Shown here in pieces: positions 8,573 through 16,719 of a stretch of 64,000 bases of DNA. A program made the translations under genes and the position numbers. The notes beneath the pieces are model-generated. The model was not told the origin of the DNA, did no database searches, and was given only the letters and a program-made list of their open reading frames with translations. Source of the DNA: Phyllobacterium zundukense (GTDB taxonomy: Bacteria > Pseudomonadota > Alphaproteobacteria > Rhizobiales > Rhizobiaceae); assembly GCF_002764115.1 (NCBI RefSeq), contig NZ_CP017940.1, positions 3,074,501 through 3,138,500 on the forward strand, read 5' to 3'. Numbering within the stretch: the stretch's first letter is position 1; the number at the start of each line of letters is the position of its first letter.

Positions 8573-9624
8573 TTGATCAGGACAACATGTCCGCATTGTC
8601 CAGACAATTGCGGGATACGGTCCATTTTACCAGATCGTTCAATGCGGACACTTCAACTTTCGCACAATGGCAGTCTACGAACCGGGCATTTGTTGCGGAA
8701 GCGCTTGGCGCCGGCAATGCACAAGCTGCACAATCGCGGACGCTTGATCAGCGAGATCATAAATCTCACCAGACGCGGCTTCTGGAACTCACGTTCAGCA
8801 GCGGAGAGAAAACCGAAGCCTTTCTTCTTCTGCCTTCCGTGAGGAAAAAGAGTCCCGCGGTTTTATTGCTGCACGATCACGGTTCGCGCTTTGACATTGG
8901 CAAAGAAAAGCTGATTCAAACTTCGAACCCCGACAAAGCACGATCTGCAAGGGAATGGATCAAGCGCTGCTACGGCAATCGTTATCTCGGTGATGTTCTC
9001 GTCAAACGCGGCTACGTCGTTTTATGTGCCGATGCCTTGGGCTGGAGCAGCCGCCAGGGAAACGGGTACGACACGCAGCAGGCGCTGGCAGCCAATCTGA
9101 TGCAGTTTGGGACTTCGCTTGCCGCGGTCGTGGCTTCCGAAGATGTGCAGGCCGCGCTGTTTTTGAGCGCACTGCCGCAAGTCGATGAACGCTTCGTGGC
9201 AAGCATGGGCTTCTCATTCGGAGGGTTCCGCGCATGGCAGGTAGCTGCTCTCACCTCGACAATTCGTGCCTCGGTGGCAATCAATTGGATGGGGCAACTC
9301 GCCGGGCTGATGCAACCAGGAGCCAATTTATTGCGCGGGCAATCGGCGTATTACATGTTGCATCCACCACTTGCCGGAAAACTGGATTATCCGGATATTG
9401 CCGCACTTGTCGCTCCGCGCCCCGCGCTTTTCTTTGCGGGGGACCGAGATCCGCACTTCCCCCGAGAAACCGTAGAGGCAGCATTCGCCGCACTTGCCTC
9501 CCGTTGGTCGGACGCAGGCGCCGCAACGCATCTGGAAACCAGGATTTGGCCAGCCGGTCACGCCTTTGGACCCGCGCAGCAGGACGCAGCGATTCAATGG
9601 ATGGGTTCGGCGCTCGGTCAATAG
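8569..9624 (+). CDS. Alpha/beta hydrolase, acetyl-esterase/dienelactone-hydrolase-like
   Basis: A 351-residue alpha/beta hydrolase. The nucleophile elbow is GFSFGG (Ser216), the likely acid is in GDRDPHFP (Asp292 or Asp294) and the likely His is in PAGHAFG (His331). An HDHGSRF oxyanion-type motif is near residue 102. The pattern fits the large bacterial esterase group that includes carbohydrate acetyl esterases. No signal peptide is seen, so it should act in the cytoplasm on imported substrate. It overlaps the GntR gene by four bases and ends the importer operon. I infer removal of an acetyl or methyl ester from an imported uronide; the substrate is not shown by sequence. Confidence 0.75.
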   Translation: MIDQDNMSALSRQLRDTVHFTRSFNADTSTFAQWQSTNRAFVAEALGAGNAQAAQSRTLDQRDHKSHQTRLLELTFSSGEKTEAFLLLPSVRKKSPAVLLLHDHGSRFDIGKEKLIQTSNPDKARSAREWIKRCYGNRYLGDVLVKRGYVVLCADALGWSSRQGNGYDTQQALAANLMQFGTSLAAVVASEDVQAALFLSALPQVDERFVASMGFSFGGFRAWQVAALTSTIRASVAINWMGQLAGLMQPGANLLRGQSAYYMLHPPLAGKLDYPDIAALVAPRPALFFAGDRDPHFPRETVEAAFAALASRWSDAGAATHLETRIWPAGHAFGPAQQDAAIQWMGSALGQ

Positions 9625-9667
9625 CGTTTCAGGCATCCCGGTTTAGCGCGCGCGGGACGCCCGTGAA

Positions 9668-10609
9668 CTATTGCGGTCCAAGCCTGTCAATCAGAGCCTG
9701 CAAGTCCTGATGGTCCTGTTCCGTGCAGTCCACAAGGGGTGGACGGACCGGTCCAGCTGATTTGCCGACAAGGCGCGCACCAGCTTTGACAATACTGACA
9801 GCATACCCGCCGCCTCGATTGCGAATACCGATGTAGGGCAGGAAGAACTCTTTCAGGAGCCGCTCCGTGACCGTGCGATCACCAGTGCGCACAGCACCGT
9901 AAAACTCCATCGCAGTCTTTGGTATGAAATTGAAGACAGCCGACGAGTAGACAGGAAAGCCTGCCGCATTATACGCCTCGGCATAGACTTCCGCGGTCGG
10001 GAGGCCACCAAGGTAGCTCAATCGATCACCCAGTCTGCTGCGGATTAGGGTAACGGCTTCAATATCGCCAATACCGTCCTTGAAACCAATGAGGTTGCGG
10101 TTCCTTTCCGCCAATCGTTCGAGCGTGTCAGCGTCCAATCGACAGACATTGCGGTTATAAACGATTACGCCAATTTCTACCGACCGGCACACGGCCTCGA
10201 TATGAGCGGCGAGGCCCTGCTGACTGGTTTCGGTCAGGTAGTGGGGAAGAAGCAGTATCCCCGCAGCGCCTGCCGTCTGGGCAGTGCGTGCCATCTCAAT
10301 TGCCATTCGTGTGCTATACCCCGCACCGGCAATGATCGGAGTATGGGAACCACAGGTGTCGACTGCCGCGCGGATAACCTGCGCATGCTCAGCGAGAGTC
10401 AGTGAGAAACCTTCGCCCGTTCCCCCAGCTGCAAAGAGAACTGTGGCTCCATAGGGCATCAACCATTCGAGCCGCGATTTGTAACCGGAGGCGTCGAATT
10501 CACCTTGTTCATCGAAATCTGTGAGAGGAAATGACATCAATCCGGATGACAGGACGGATTTGAGTTCCTGCGGATCATAGACGGGCCGGCTGTTTGAATT
10601 GTAGTTCAC
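9668..10609 (-). CDS. kdgD: 5-dehydro-4-deoxyglucarate dehydratase KdgD
   Basis: A 313-residue TIM-barrel protein of the DHDPS/NAL family. The Schiff-base lysine is Lys177 in GFKDG, the YNRN motif (residues 151-154) replaces the YNxP of other family members and is typical of KdgD, and GGTGE is at 62-66. KdgD dehydrates and decarboxylates 5-keto-4-deoxyglucarate to 2-oxoglutarate semialdehyde in oxidative uronate/aldarate breakdown. It lies 35 bases behind the enolase-superfamily gene on the same strand, which would supply its substrate. The semialdehyde dehydrogenase expected next is not in the window. Confidence 0.9.
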   Translation of the reverse strand: MNYNSNSRPVYDPQELKSVLSSGLMSFPLTDFDEQGEFDASGYKSRLEWLMPYGATVLFAAGGTGEGFSLTLAEHAQVIRAAVDTCGSHTPIIAGAGYSTRMAIEMARTAQTAGAAGILLLPHYLTETSQQGLAAHIEAVCRSVEIGVIVYNRNVCRLDADTLERLAERNRNLIGFKDGIGDIEAVTLIRSRLGDRLSYLGGLPTAEVYAEAYNAAGFPVYSSAVFNFIPKTAMEFYGAVRTGDRTVTERLLKEFFLPYIGIRNRGGGYAVSIVKAGARLVGKSAGPVRPPLVDCTEQDHQDLQALIDRLGPQ

Positions 10610-10644
10610 TTTTGTTGTCCTATTCTCTTGCCGTGCAATCGTTG

Positions 10645-11793
10645 TCAGTCGACCAGATTGTCATTGATGAAATCGAAATTGATGTCTTCGCCAAGACCGG
10701 GTTTGTCGGAGAGATGGACAAAGCCATTCTCATCCATCGGATCTGCGAGCGTGTTCAGATATTCGAACCCATCGTCATATTCCAGGAATGGATGCAGGAG
10801 ACCGCGCTCATACCATCGGACGTTTTTTGAAACGGCAGTAATGATGAGATTGGGTGCGCCGTTGCCGTGGACCTCACAATTCATCCCGAACGATTCAGCC
10901 AGGTGCATCGTCTTGAGTGCGGGAGAGATGCCACCAACGTCGTGTACCCCGGTGCGGAGAATATCGCAGGCTTTGGACGTAATCCATTCGGCACGGTTAT
11001 AGTGCTTGCCTCCCGCACTTTCCGGTCCGAGAACAGGAATATCGAGATTTTCCGCCAGCCACGTATACGAGGCTGTGCTTTGCTCATCCATCGCCTCTTC
11101 GATCCAGGCAAATCCAAGTTTTTCAAGTCCCCGGCCAAGTTCAAGTGCTTCTGTTCGGGAATACCAGTGGAAGGCATCAAGCATCAAATGGATGTCCGGA
11201 CCCACGGCCTCGCGCACTGCGGCGCAGGCCTTGATATCCATCTTGACGTCAGGAGCCCACGAAACAGGGGGCATCCATGTGTGCAGCTTGATACCTTTAT
11301 AACCGCGTTTCACCAGCGTTTCGGCGAATCGACCGTAATCCTCGGGCGTTGCCAACCCTCCCTCCAACTCATCACCGCACATGATCGACCCGTATGCGGG
11401 GACCTTGTCGCGATAGCTGCCGATGAGTTTGTGAACTGGAATTCCAAGCTTTCTGCCGGCCAGATCCCACAACGCACAATCGATAATGGCAAGTGTGCGA
11501 TCGGTAAGCTGCGCCGCGCTCCCGCGTTGCCAGTGTGCAAGGTCCTGCCAGAGACGTTCACGATCGAAAGGATCCTGGCCGAGCAGTACCTTCTTCACAA
11601 ACTTATCAATGACGTGTGGCCGCACGATCTCTACTGGCGAAAAGCAGTGCCCCTCACTCCCGTCGTCGGTGGCAATAGTCAGCAAAGCAAGCTCGACCTT
11701 GTGTGCAGGGCCTGGATGGGCGTGACCCGCGCTGTCGGCATGCCTATGAGTCGTATGTCCAAAGCGCCGCACACTGACATCAGTTATTTTCAC
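10645..11793 (-). CDS. Enolase-superfamily acid-sugar dehydratase/cycloisomerase (mandelate racemase group)
   Basis: A 382-residue member of the mandelate racemase/muconate lactonising family. Metal ligands are visible as Asp206 (LMLDAFHW), Glu232 or Glu233 (WIEEAMDE) and Glu258 (LGPESAGG). The His of the catalytic dyad is His309 (EVHGNG) with a candidate Asp285. On the second barrel strand the motif is KLH (Lys169, His171) instead of the common KxK. Next to KdgD it probably makes 5-keto-4-deoxyglucarate from an aldarate or an aldarolactone. Galactarate, glucarate or galactarolactone are possible; the sequence does not choose. It is first in a two-gene minus-strand operon. Confidence 0.78.
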   Translation of the reverse strand: MKITDVSVRRFGHTTHRHADSAGHAHPGPAHKVELALLTIATDDGSEGHCFSPVEIVRPHVIDKFVKKVLLGQDPFDRERLWQDLAHWQRGSAAQLTDRTLAIIDCALWDLAGRKLGIPVHKLIGSYRDKVPAYGSIMCGDELEGGLATPEDYGRFAETLVKRGYKGIKLHTWMPPVSWAPDVKMDIKACAAVREAVGPDIHLMLDAFHWYSRTEALELGRGLEKLGFAWIEEAMDEQSTASYTWLAENLDIPVLGPESAGGKHYNRAEWITSKACDILRTGVHDVGGISPALKTMHLAESFGMNCEVHGNGAPNLIITAVSKNVRWYERGLLHPFLEYDDGFEYLNTLADPMDENGFVHLSDKPGLGEDINFDFINDNLVD

Positions 11794-11888
11794 ATCTCGT
11801 CTCCCAATGCTCTGCCTCGCTCGGGTACCTGACCATCAAGGACAAAACTGCCTGGCCGACGCTCCAGATCACCGAATGCAGATTCTCT

Positions 11889-11914
11889 ATCATGTTGTAT
11901 GATGACTGACAACA
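11889..11914. promoter_or_regulatory. Candidate GntR operator upstream of the enolase/kdgD operon
   Basis: ATCATGTTGTATGAT (11889-11903) has inverted arms ATCAT/ATGAT around GTTGT. It overlaps an inverted repeat TGTTGT (11893-11898) / ACAACA (11909-11914). The core GTTGTATGAT returns at 12060-12069 and TTGTAAGAT in the importer promoter. Assignment to the GntR protein of this island is inference. Confidence 0.42.
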
Positions 11915-12048
11915 ACAAATCTTGTCGAACTTTCATCCAAACTCGGTGCGTCAGATATCAGCAATTCCGGGGCTCCTCCAATGAATTCCTTCGGCAAAGA
12001 ACTGAATTTCTTAGATCCTGGCTTGCGGCTGCATGTGAACAGGATCGC

Positions 12049-12069
12049 ATCATGATCGGGTTGTATGAT
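12049..12069. promoter_or_regulatory. Second GTTGTATGAT box
   Basis: ATCAT at 12049-12053 and GTTGTATGAT at 12060-12069, the same two elements as in the box at 11889-11903 but with a longer gap. A repeated ten-base identity in a non-coding gap suggests a protein-binding site. Confidence 0.38.
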
Positions 12070-12324
12070 AATGCCCCTAAATATCGTTGGAAGCGAACCG
12101 GGTTACCGGGTGCGCTCTGGTTAATCCATTGACGCTCAAAAAATGGGATACTGATTCGGTATCAACCTCCATCTGCGCAGGTGGTCTCGACGTAGACGTT
12201 GGGATATGGCCAGAGAAATAGGCCGCGGACTGCGTATTCATCATGGGTCCGCAGATGTTGAAGCGACATTTCCCACGCGAGCATATGCCAGTTGCCTGCT
12301 TGTGATGATTTCAAATCGACAGTA

Positions 12325-12341
12325 TGTTGTCACCGACAACA
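12325..12341. promoter_or_regulatory. Candidate MarR operator, perfect palindrome
   Basis: TGTTGTCACCGACAACA: perfect 7-base arms with a 3-base centre, 15 bases before the start of the MarR-GNAT gene. MarR dimers bind palindromes of this size, and they often repress their own gene. Binding is inferred from position. Confidence 0.6.
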
Positions 12342-12356
12342 CACTCGGAGTGAGCC

Positions 12357-13280
12357 ATGAGCGCTGTAGAGGAATTTCGTAAGTTCAATCGCTTTTTCAC
12401 AAAGGAAATCGGGTTGCTCGACAAGCACGTGCTTGCCAGCGACTACACACTGGCCGAAGCCCGCGTCCTTTATGAGCTTGCAAAAAACGGCGAGCAAACG
12501 GCGGCCGAAATCGGGCGCAGCCTGGAAATGGACAAGGCCCATCTCAGCCGTATTCTGGCGCGGTTCGCCAAGCGCAACCTCGTCAGCAGCCGTGCCCGCC
12601 CTGGCAATGGAAAGCAGCGCCCGATTTCACTCACGCCGGCCGGCCAACAGGCGTTTGCTGCGCTCGACCAGGGTTCGCAGTTGCAAATAGAGGGGCTGCT
12701 GGCGCCACTTGACACCGATGCGCGCTCGCAATTGATCTCCTCGATGCGCCAGGTTCACGCCATTCTCGATAGCGGAAAACAGCATGGCAGCGAGCTCACC
12801 TATCGTGATTTGCGACCCGGCGATCTCGGATGGATCGCCCACAGGCAAGCATTGCTCTATCACGAGGAATATGGGTGGGACTGGACCTACGAGGGTCTCG
12901 CCTGCGAAATCCTTGGGAAATTCGTCGCCAATTTCGATCCCGCGCGCGAGGCTGGCTGGGTTGCGGAGCGTGCAGGTCAAATAGCCGGGTCTGTTTTTCT
13001 CATGCAAAGCGAAGACCCAACCATAGCCAAGCTGAGACTCCTCTATGTCGAGCCAAGCGCCCGCGGCCTCGGTATCGGACGCGAGCTCGTTGCGACATGC
13101 GTCGAGCGAGCCAGGGAGCTCGGTTACCGGCAGATCCGGCTTTGGACGAACGATGTCCTGGTTTCAGCCCGCCGCATCTACCAGGCGACAGGTTTTCGTC
13201 TTGTCGAAGAGGAAAAGCATCATTCTTTCGGGCACGATCTGGTGGGCCAAACCTGGATCCTCGATCTTCAGCGCGAATAG
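12357..13280 (+). CDS. MarR-GNAT fusion protein (regulator with N-acetyltransferase domain)
   Basis: A 307-residue two-domain protein. Residues 1 to about 145 form a MarR-type winged helix (AEIGRSLEMDKAHLSRILARF is the recognition region), and residues about 150-305 form a GNAT acetyltransferase domain with the acetyl-CoA motif LYVEPSARGLGIGREL near residue 230. Such fusions are common in Proteobacteria, but their acceptor substrate is usually unknown. The gene is alone, has a perfect palindrome just before its start, and ends before a strong terminator. It is divergent from the enolase operon, but no functional tie to uronates is evident. Confidence 0.88.
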   Translation: MSAVEEFRKFNRFFTKEIGLLDKHVLASDYTLAEARVLYELAKNGEQTAAEIGRSLEMDKAHLSRILARFAKRNLVSSRARPGNGKQRPISLTPAGQQAFAALDQGSQLQIEGLLAPLDTDARSQLISSMRQVHAILDSGKQHGSELTYRDLRPGDLGWIAHRQALLYHEEYGWDWTYEGLACEILGKFVANFDPAREAGWVAERAGQIAGSVFLMQSEDPTIAKLRLLYVEPSARGLGIGRELVATCVERARELGYRQIRLWTNDVLVSARRIYQATGFRLVEEEKHHSFGHDLVGQTWILDLQRE

Positions 13281-13317
13281 CCGCACCAACCACACGGTTA
13301 TTCCGCAGCACTCAACG

Positions 13318-13359
13318 CAGCCGCGTCACGACTTTTTGATGGCGCGGCTGATCTTTTTT
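13318..13359 (+). terminator. Rho-independent terminator after the MarR-GNAT gene
   Basis: CAGCCGCG (13318-13325) pairs with CGCGGCTG (13343-13350) around a 17-base loop, followed by ATCTTTTTT. Confidence 0.72.
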
Positions 13360-13414
13360 GCAGCTGAGGCAAGCTGTCGCCTTTTTATAGTCAAGCACGC
13401 CTGCTATATGCAAG

Positions 13415-13434
13415 GATGTAATAAGCTTACTTAC
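13415..13434. promoter_or_regulatory. Candidate operator of the marR-emrAB operon
   Basis: GTAA-TAAGC-TTAC (13418-13430) is an inverted repeat centred on TAAGCTTA, with an extra TTAC just after it, 24 bases before the marR start. Position and symmetry fit autoregulation by the MarR protein that follows. Confidence 0.42.
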
Positions 13435-13453
13435 GACTAGTAGACTTCCAATC

Positions 13454-13918
13454 ATGAACAATGCACCCACGCTAGGCTTCCTGCTGCACGACGTTGCTCG
13501 GCTATTGCGCAAGCGATTCGAGCAGCGCGCAAAGTACCTGGGACTGACCCGGTCGCAGTGGCAGACCTTGGCTTATCTCGCCAATAACGAGGGAATCCAT
13601 CAGGCCGGCCTCGCTGAAATTCTCGAGATCGAGCCGATTACCCTGGTTCGCATCCTCGACAAGCTTCAGGAACGCGGCCTTATCGAGCGGCGCCGGCATT
13701 CCACCGATCGCCGCATCTGGCTGCTCTATCTGCGCGAGGAAACGCGACCGCTGCTGGCCTCCATACGGGTGATTGGTGAAGCCACCCGCGCCGAGGCTCT
13801 TGCGGACATTCCGGCGGAAGACCGGGAACATCTCGTTCGTACCCTGACTCTAATGAAGACCAATTTGATCGACGCCTGCCAGACGCCGGTCGAGAATAAA
13901 GAGAAAAATCATGGCTGA
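13454..13918 (+). CDS. MarR family regulator of an EmrAB-type efflux operon
   Basis: A 154-residue MarR protein. The winged-helix part shows LTRSQWQTLAYLANNEG, then the recognition helix IEPITLVRILDKLQERGL, then the wing with RRRHSTDRRIWLL, the typical D-x-R-ST-D-R pattern of the family. It is the first gene of an operon with emrA and emrB and overlaps emrA by eight bases. By analogy with MprA/EmrR it should repress the pump until a toxic compound binds; the inducer is unknown. Confidence 0.9.
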   Translation: MNNAPTLGFLLHDVARLLRKRFEQRAKYLGLTRSQWQTLAYLANNEGIHQAGLAEILEIEPITLVRILDKLQERGLIERRRHSTDRRIWLLYLREETRPLLASIRVIGEATRAEALADIPAEDREHLVRTLTLMKTNLIDACQTPVENKEKNHG

Positions 13919-15128
13919 CGGTTCAACTTCCCTACGCATTCCCGCCAATACAGACACCGCCGACGACGTGGTGATGGAAAAGCGCGATCCGGTAATCGAG
14001 ACCGCGCCTTCCGTACCCGTTGCCAAGGAAACCGCGCCTTTACCACCGGCTGCTCCGGCGCGCCCGCGCCGCAGCCTCAAGCGGACGATGCTCTTCGCGC
14101 TGCTGCCGGTCGTGTTGATAGCCGGCGGGTACATCTACGCGACGGGTGGACAGATCATGTCGACGGACAATGCCTATGTGCAGGCGGATATGGTCGGCGT
14201 TTCGACTGACGTCTCCGGAATGGTCCAGTCGCTCGACGTCCATGATAACGAGCAGGTCAAGCAGGGCCAGGTGCTCTTCCGCCTCGATGCTGCTCCGTAC
14301 AGCATCGCTCTTGCCGGCGCGAAGGCGCAACTTGGCGTGGTGCGTAACCAGATCCTCAACCTCGAGGCTAGCTACAAGCAATCGCTCGCCGAGATCACGC
14401 AGGCTGAAGCCGACATTCCCTTCTTCGAAAAGTCGCTGCAACGCCAGCAGGACCTGAATGCGAGCTCGTTTGCCTCCCGCGCGACCTATGATCAAGCCAA
14501 GCATGATCTGGACGCGGCACAGCAGAAGGTCGATGTTGCCAAGGCCGAAGCGGCAGCAACCCTGGCACAGCTCGGCGGCAATGCTGATCAGCCGGTCGAA
14601 CAGAACCCGTCCTATCTGCAGGCGCAATCCGCCGTCGACAATGCCCAGCGCAATCTTGACCGGACCATTGTCCGGGCGCCATTCGACGGCATCGTCACCA
14701 ATGTCAGCTCGTTGCAGGTTGGTGCTTATCTCCAGGCATCACAGTCGGGCTTCAGCCTCGTCTCCACGACCCATATGTGGATCGCCGCGAGCCCGAAGGA
14801 AACCGAGCTCACCTATGTGCGCGACGGCCAGCCGGTGGCAATCAGCGTCGACACCTATCCCGGCGTCGAGTGGAAAGGCACGGTTGCCAGCGTCAGCCCG
14901 GCCTCCGGGTCCAGTTTCTCATTGCTTCCGGCCCAGAACACCACCGGTACCTGGGTGAAAGTGGTCCAGCGTATTCCCATGCTGGTCAGCATTGACGACA
15001 CGACAGGCAAGCCCCCCTTGCGCGTGGGCATGAGCGTGACTGTGGGCGTCGATACCGGCCACGCCCGGGGCCTGCCAAAGTTTGCTGAAGACCTCCTCGG
15101 GCTTTTCGGTAGCAAGGATCATGTCTAA
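13911..15128 (+). CDS. emrA: HlyD/EmrA family membrane fusion protein
   Basis: A 405-residue periplasmic adaptor. A proline-rich cytosolic stretch is followed by one membrane anchor (about residues 59-77), the first half of a lipoyl-like domain (QADMVGVSTDVSGMVQSL), a long alpha-helical hairpin (about 140-225, rich in Ala, Gln and Glu), the second lipoyl half (DRTIVRAPFDGIVTN) and a beta-barrel. It links the inner-membrane pump EmrB to an outer-membrane channel, which is not encoded here. It overlaps marR and emrB by eight bases at each end. Confidence 0.92.
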   Translation: MADGSTSLRIPANTDTADDVVMEKRDPVIETAPSVPVAKETAPLPPAAPARPRRSLKRTMLFALLPVVLIAGGYIYATGGQIMSTDNAYVQADMVGVSTDVSGMVQSLDVHDNEQVKQGQVLFRLDAAPYSIALAGAKAQLGVVRNQILNLEASYKQSLAEITQAEADIPFFEKSLQRQQDLNASSFASRATYDQAKHDLDAAQQKVDVAKAEAAATLAQLGGNADQPVEQNPSYLQAQSAVDNAQRNLDRTIVRAPFDGIVTNVSSLQVGAYLQASQSGFSLVSTTHMWIAASPKETELTYVRDGQPVAISVDTYPGVEWKGTVASVSPASGSSFSLLPAQNTTGTWVKVVQRIPMLVSIDDTTGKPPLRVGMSVTVGVDTGHARGLPKFAEDLLGLFGSKDHV

Positions 15129-16677
15129 CACCATCGCAGCAACCCCCAGCGCCGCGCCGGTTATTGCCAATCGCGGGGCGATCACCGCCTGTGTCATCCT
15201 TGCGGTGATCATGCAGGCGCTCGACACCACGATCGCCAATGTGGCGCTGCCCTATATTCAGGGCAGTGTCTCGGCGAGCGCCGACCAGATCAACTGGGTC
15301 CTCACCTCCTATATCGTCGCTGCCGCGATCATGACGCCGCCTTCCGGCTTCCTCGCAGCGCGCTTCGGGCGCAAGAATGTGTTGCTGACCGCCATTGTCG
15401 GCTTCGTCGCCGCATCGGTGCTGTGCGGTCTAGCCCAATCCCTGCCGCAGATCGTGGTTTTCCGGCTGATGCAAGGCCTGTTTGGCGCCGCCCTGGTGCC
15501 ACTGTCGCAGGGTATTCTCCTGGACATCTATTCGGTGGAAGAACGGGGAAAGGCCATGGCGTTGTTCGGCGTCTCGGTCATGGTCGGACCGGTCCTGGGG
15601 CCGGTCATCGGCGGCTGGCTCACCGACAATATCAGCTGGCGCTGGGTGTTCTACATCAACGTCCCTATCGGTATGCTGGCGTTTTTCGGCATCGGCGCCT
15701 TCGTCTCGGAAACGACGCGCGAGGCGAGTGCCAAGCTGGACTGGTTCGGCTTTGGCACACTGAGCCTTGCCATCGCGACGCTGCAGCTTTTTCTGGACCG
15801 GGGCGAACAGCTCGACTGGTTTTCGTCGACCGAGATTCAGATCGAGGCGCTGATCTGCGCCAGTGCCTTCTATCTCTTCCTCGTCCACACCTTCACGGCG
15901 AAGAAATCCTTCGTCAATCCACGGCTGTTTCTCGACCGAAACTTCTCCGTCAGCATGTTCTTCATCTTCGTCATTGGCGTGACCTATCTCGCCTCGCTTG
16001 CGTTGATGACGCCCTATCTGCAGACCCTGATGGATTACCCGGTTATCACCGCCGGTATTGTCATGGGGCCACGCGGCATCGGTACGATGGCCTCGATGTT
16101 CATCGTCGGCCGGATGATCGGCAAGATCGACACCCGCGCCTTGCTGGTGTTCGGCTTCAGCCTTACGGCCTGGGCGATGTACGATATGACTGGCTGGACC
16201 CCGGATGTCTCGCAATGGACCATCGTCTCCGTCGGTTTCATTCAGGGCGCAGGCCTCGGCTTCCTGTTCGTACCGCTGACGACAATTGCCTTTGCCACCC
16301 TGCCCGCCCACATGCGCGGTGAAGGCACCGGCCTTTACAATCTTTCCCGCAATATCGGTTCCAGCGTGGGTATTGCTGTCGTCACGGCGCTGATCACCGA
16401 GAATGTGCAGACCAACCACGCGTCGATCGCAGCCTATGTCACGCCCTTCAACCATGCCTTCAACGCTCCCGCGGTAATGCAGCATCTCGATCCGCTGAAA
16501 GCTGCAAGCCGCGCGGCGCTGGACGGGATCATCACGACGCAGGCGACGATCATCGCCTATATGGACGATTTCAAGCTGCTGATGATCATGTCGATCGTGT
16601 CGATCCCGCTGGTCATGCTGCTGCGCAAGCCGGCACCGAGCGCCGCACCCGTCGACCACAGCGCCGTCATGGAATAA
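15121..16677 (+). CDS. emrB: DHA2 family multidrug MFS transporter, EmrB/QacA type
   Basis: A 518-residue membrane protein of the 14-segment drug:proton antiporter family. The first segment carries LDTTIANVALPYI, the family motif for helix 1 (motif D1), the second loop has GFLAARFGRKNV (motif A) and segment 5 has GPVLGPVIGGWL (motif C, antiporter signature). I start at the ATG at 15121, which gives an eight-base overlap with emrA; an in-frame ATG at 15082 would overlap by 47 bases. The protein exports hydrophobic or cationic compounds with EmrA. Confidence 0.93.
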   Translation: MSNTIAATPSAAPVIANRGAITACVILAVIMQALDTTIANVALPYIQGSVSASADQINWVLTSYIVAAAIMTPPSGFLAARFGRKNVLLTAIVGFVAASVLCGLAQSLPQIVVFRLMQGLFGAALVPLSQGILLDIYSVEERGKAMALFGVSVMVGPVLGPVIGGWLTDNISWRWVFYINVPIGMLAFFGIGAFVSETTREASAKLDWFGFGTLSLAIATLQLFLDRGEQLDWFSSTEIQIEALICASAFYLFLVHTFTAKKSFVNPRLFLDRNFSVSMFFIFVIGVTYLASLALMTPYLQTLMDYPVITAGIVMGPRGIGTMASMFIVGRMIGKIDTRALLVFGFSLTAWAMYDMTGWTPDVSQWTIVSVGFIQGAGLGFLFVPLTTIAFATLPAHMRGEGTGLYNLSRNIGSSVGIAVVTALITENVQTNHASIAAYVTPFNHAFNAPAVMQHLDPLKAASRAALDGIITTQATIIAYMDDFKLLMIMSIVSIPLVMLLRKPAPSAAPVDHSAVME

Positions 16678-16719
16678 GCTGCGAGTTTAGATCGATTGGG
16701 CGCGTCCTGGCCTGCCCAC

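Larger units (their letters stand above)
11794..12356. promoter_or_regulatory. 563-base divergent control region with repeated GTTGTATGAT boxes
   Basis: Between the minus-strand enolase/kdgD operon and the plus-strand MarR-GNAT gene. I see no convincing gene: the frame at 11899-12132 has no ribosome site and no recognisable protein. The region holds GTTGTATGAT twice (11894-11903 and 12060-12069), each preceded by ATCAT, and a longer TGTTGT...ACAACA inverted repeat at 11893-11914. They lie about 100 and 270 bases upstream of the enolase start. At the right end is a separate palindrome, the probable MarR operator. Confidence 0.5.

Noticed and set aside
11899..12132. 77-codon frame in the enolase/MarR-GNAT gap
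   Set aside because: No ribosome site, overlaps the candidate operators, and the sequence shows no recognisable fold or membrane segment.
15430..16659. 409-codon open frame opposite emrB
   Set aside because: Mirror of a membrane-protein gene, very His/Asp/Arg rich, no family likeness.
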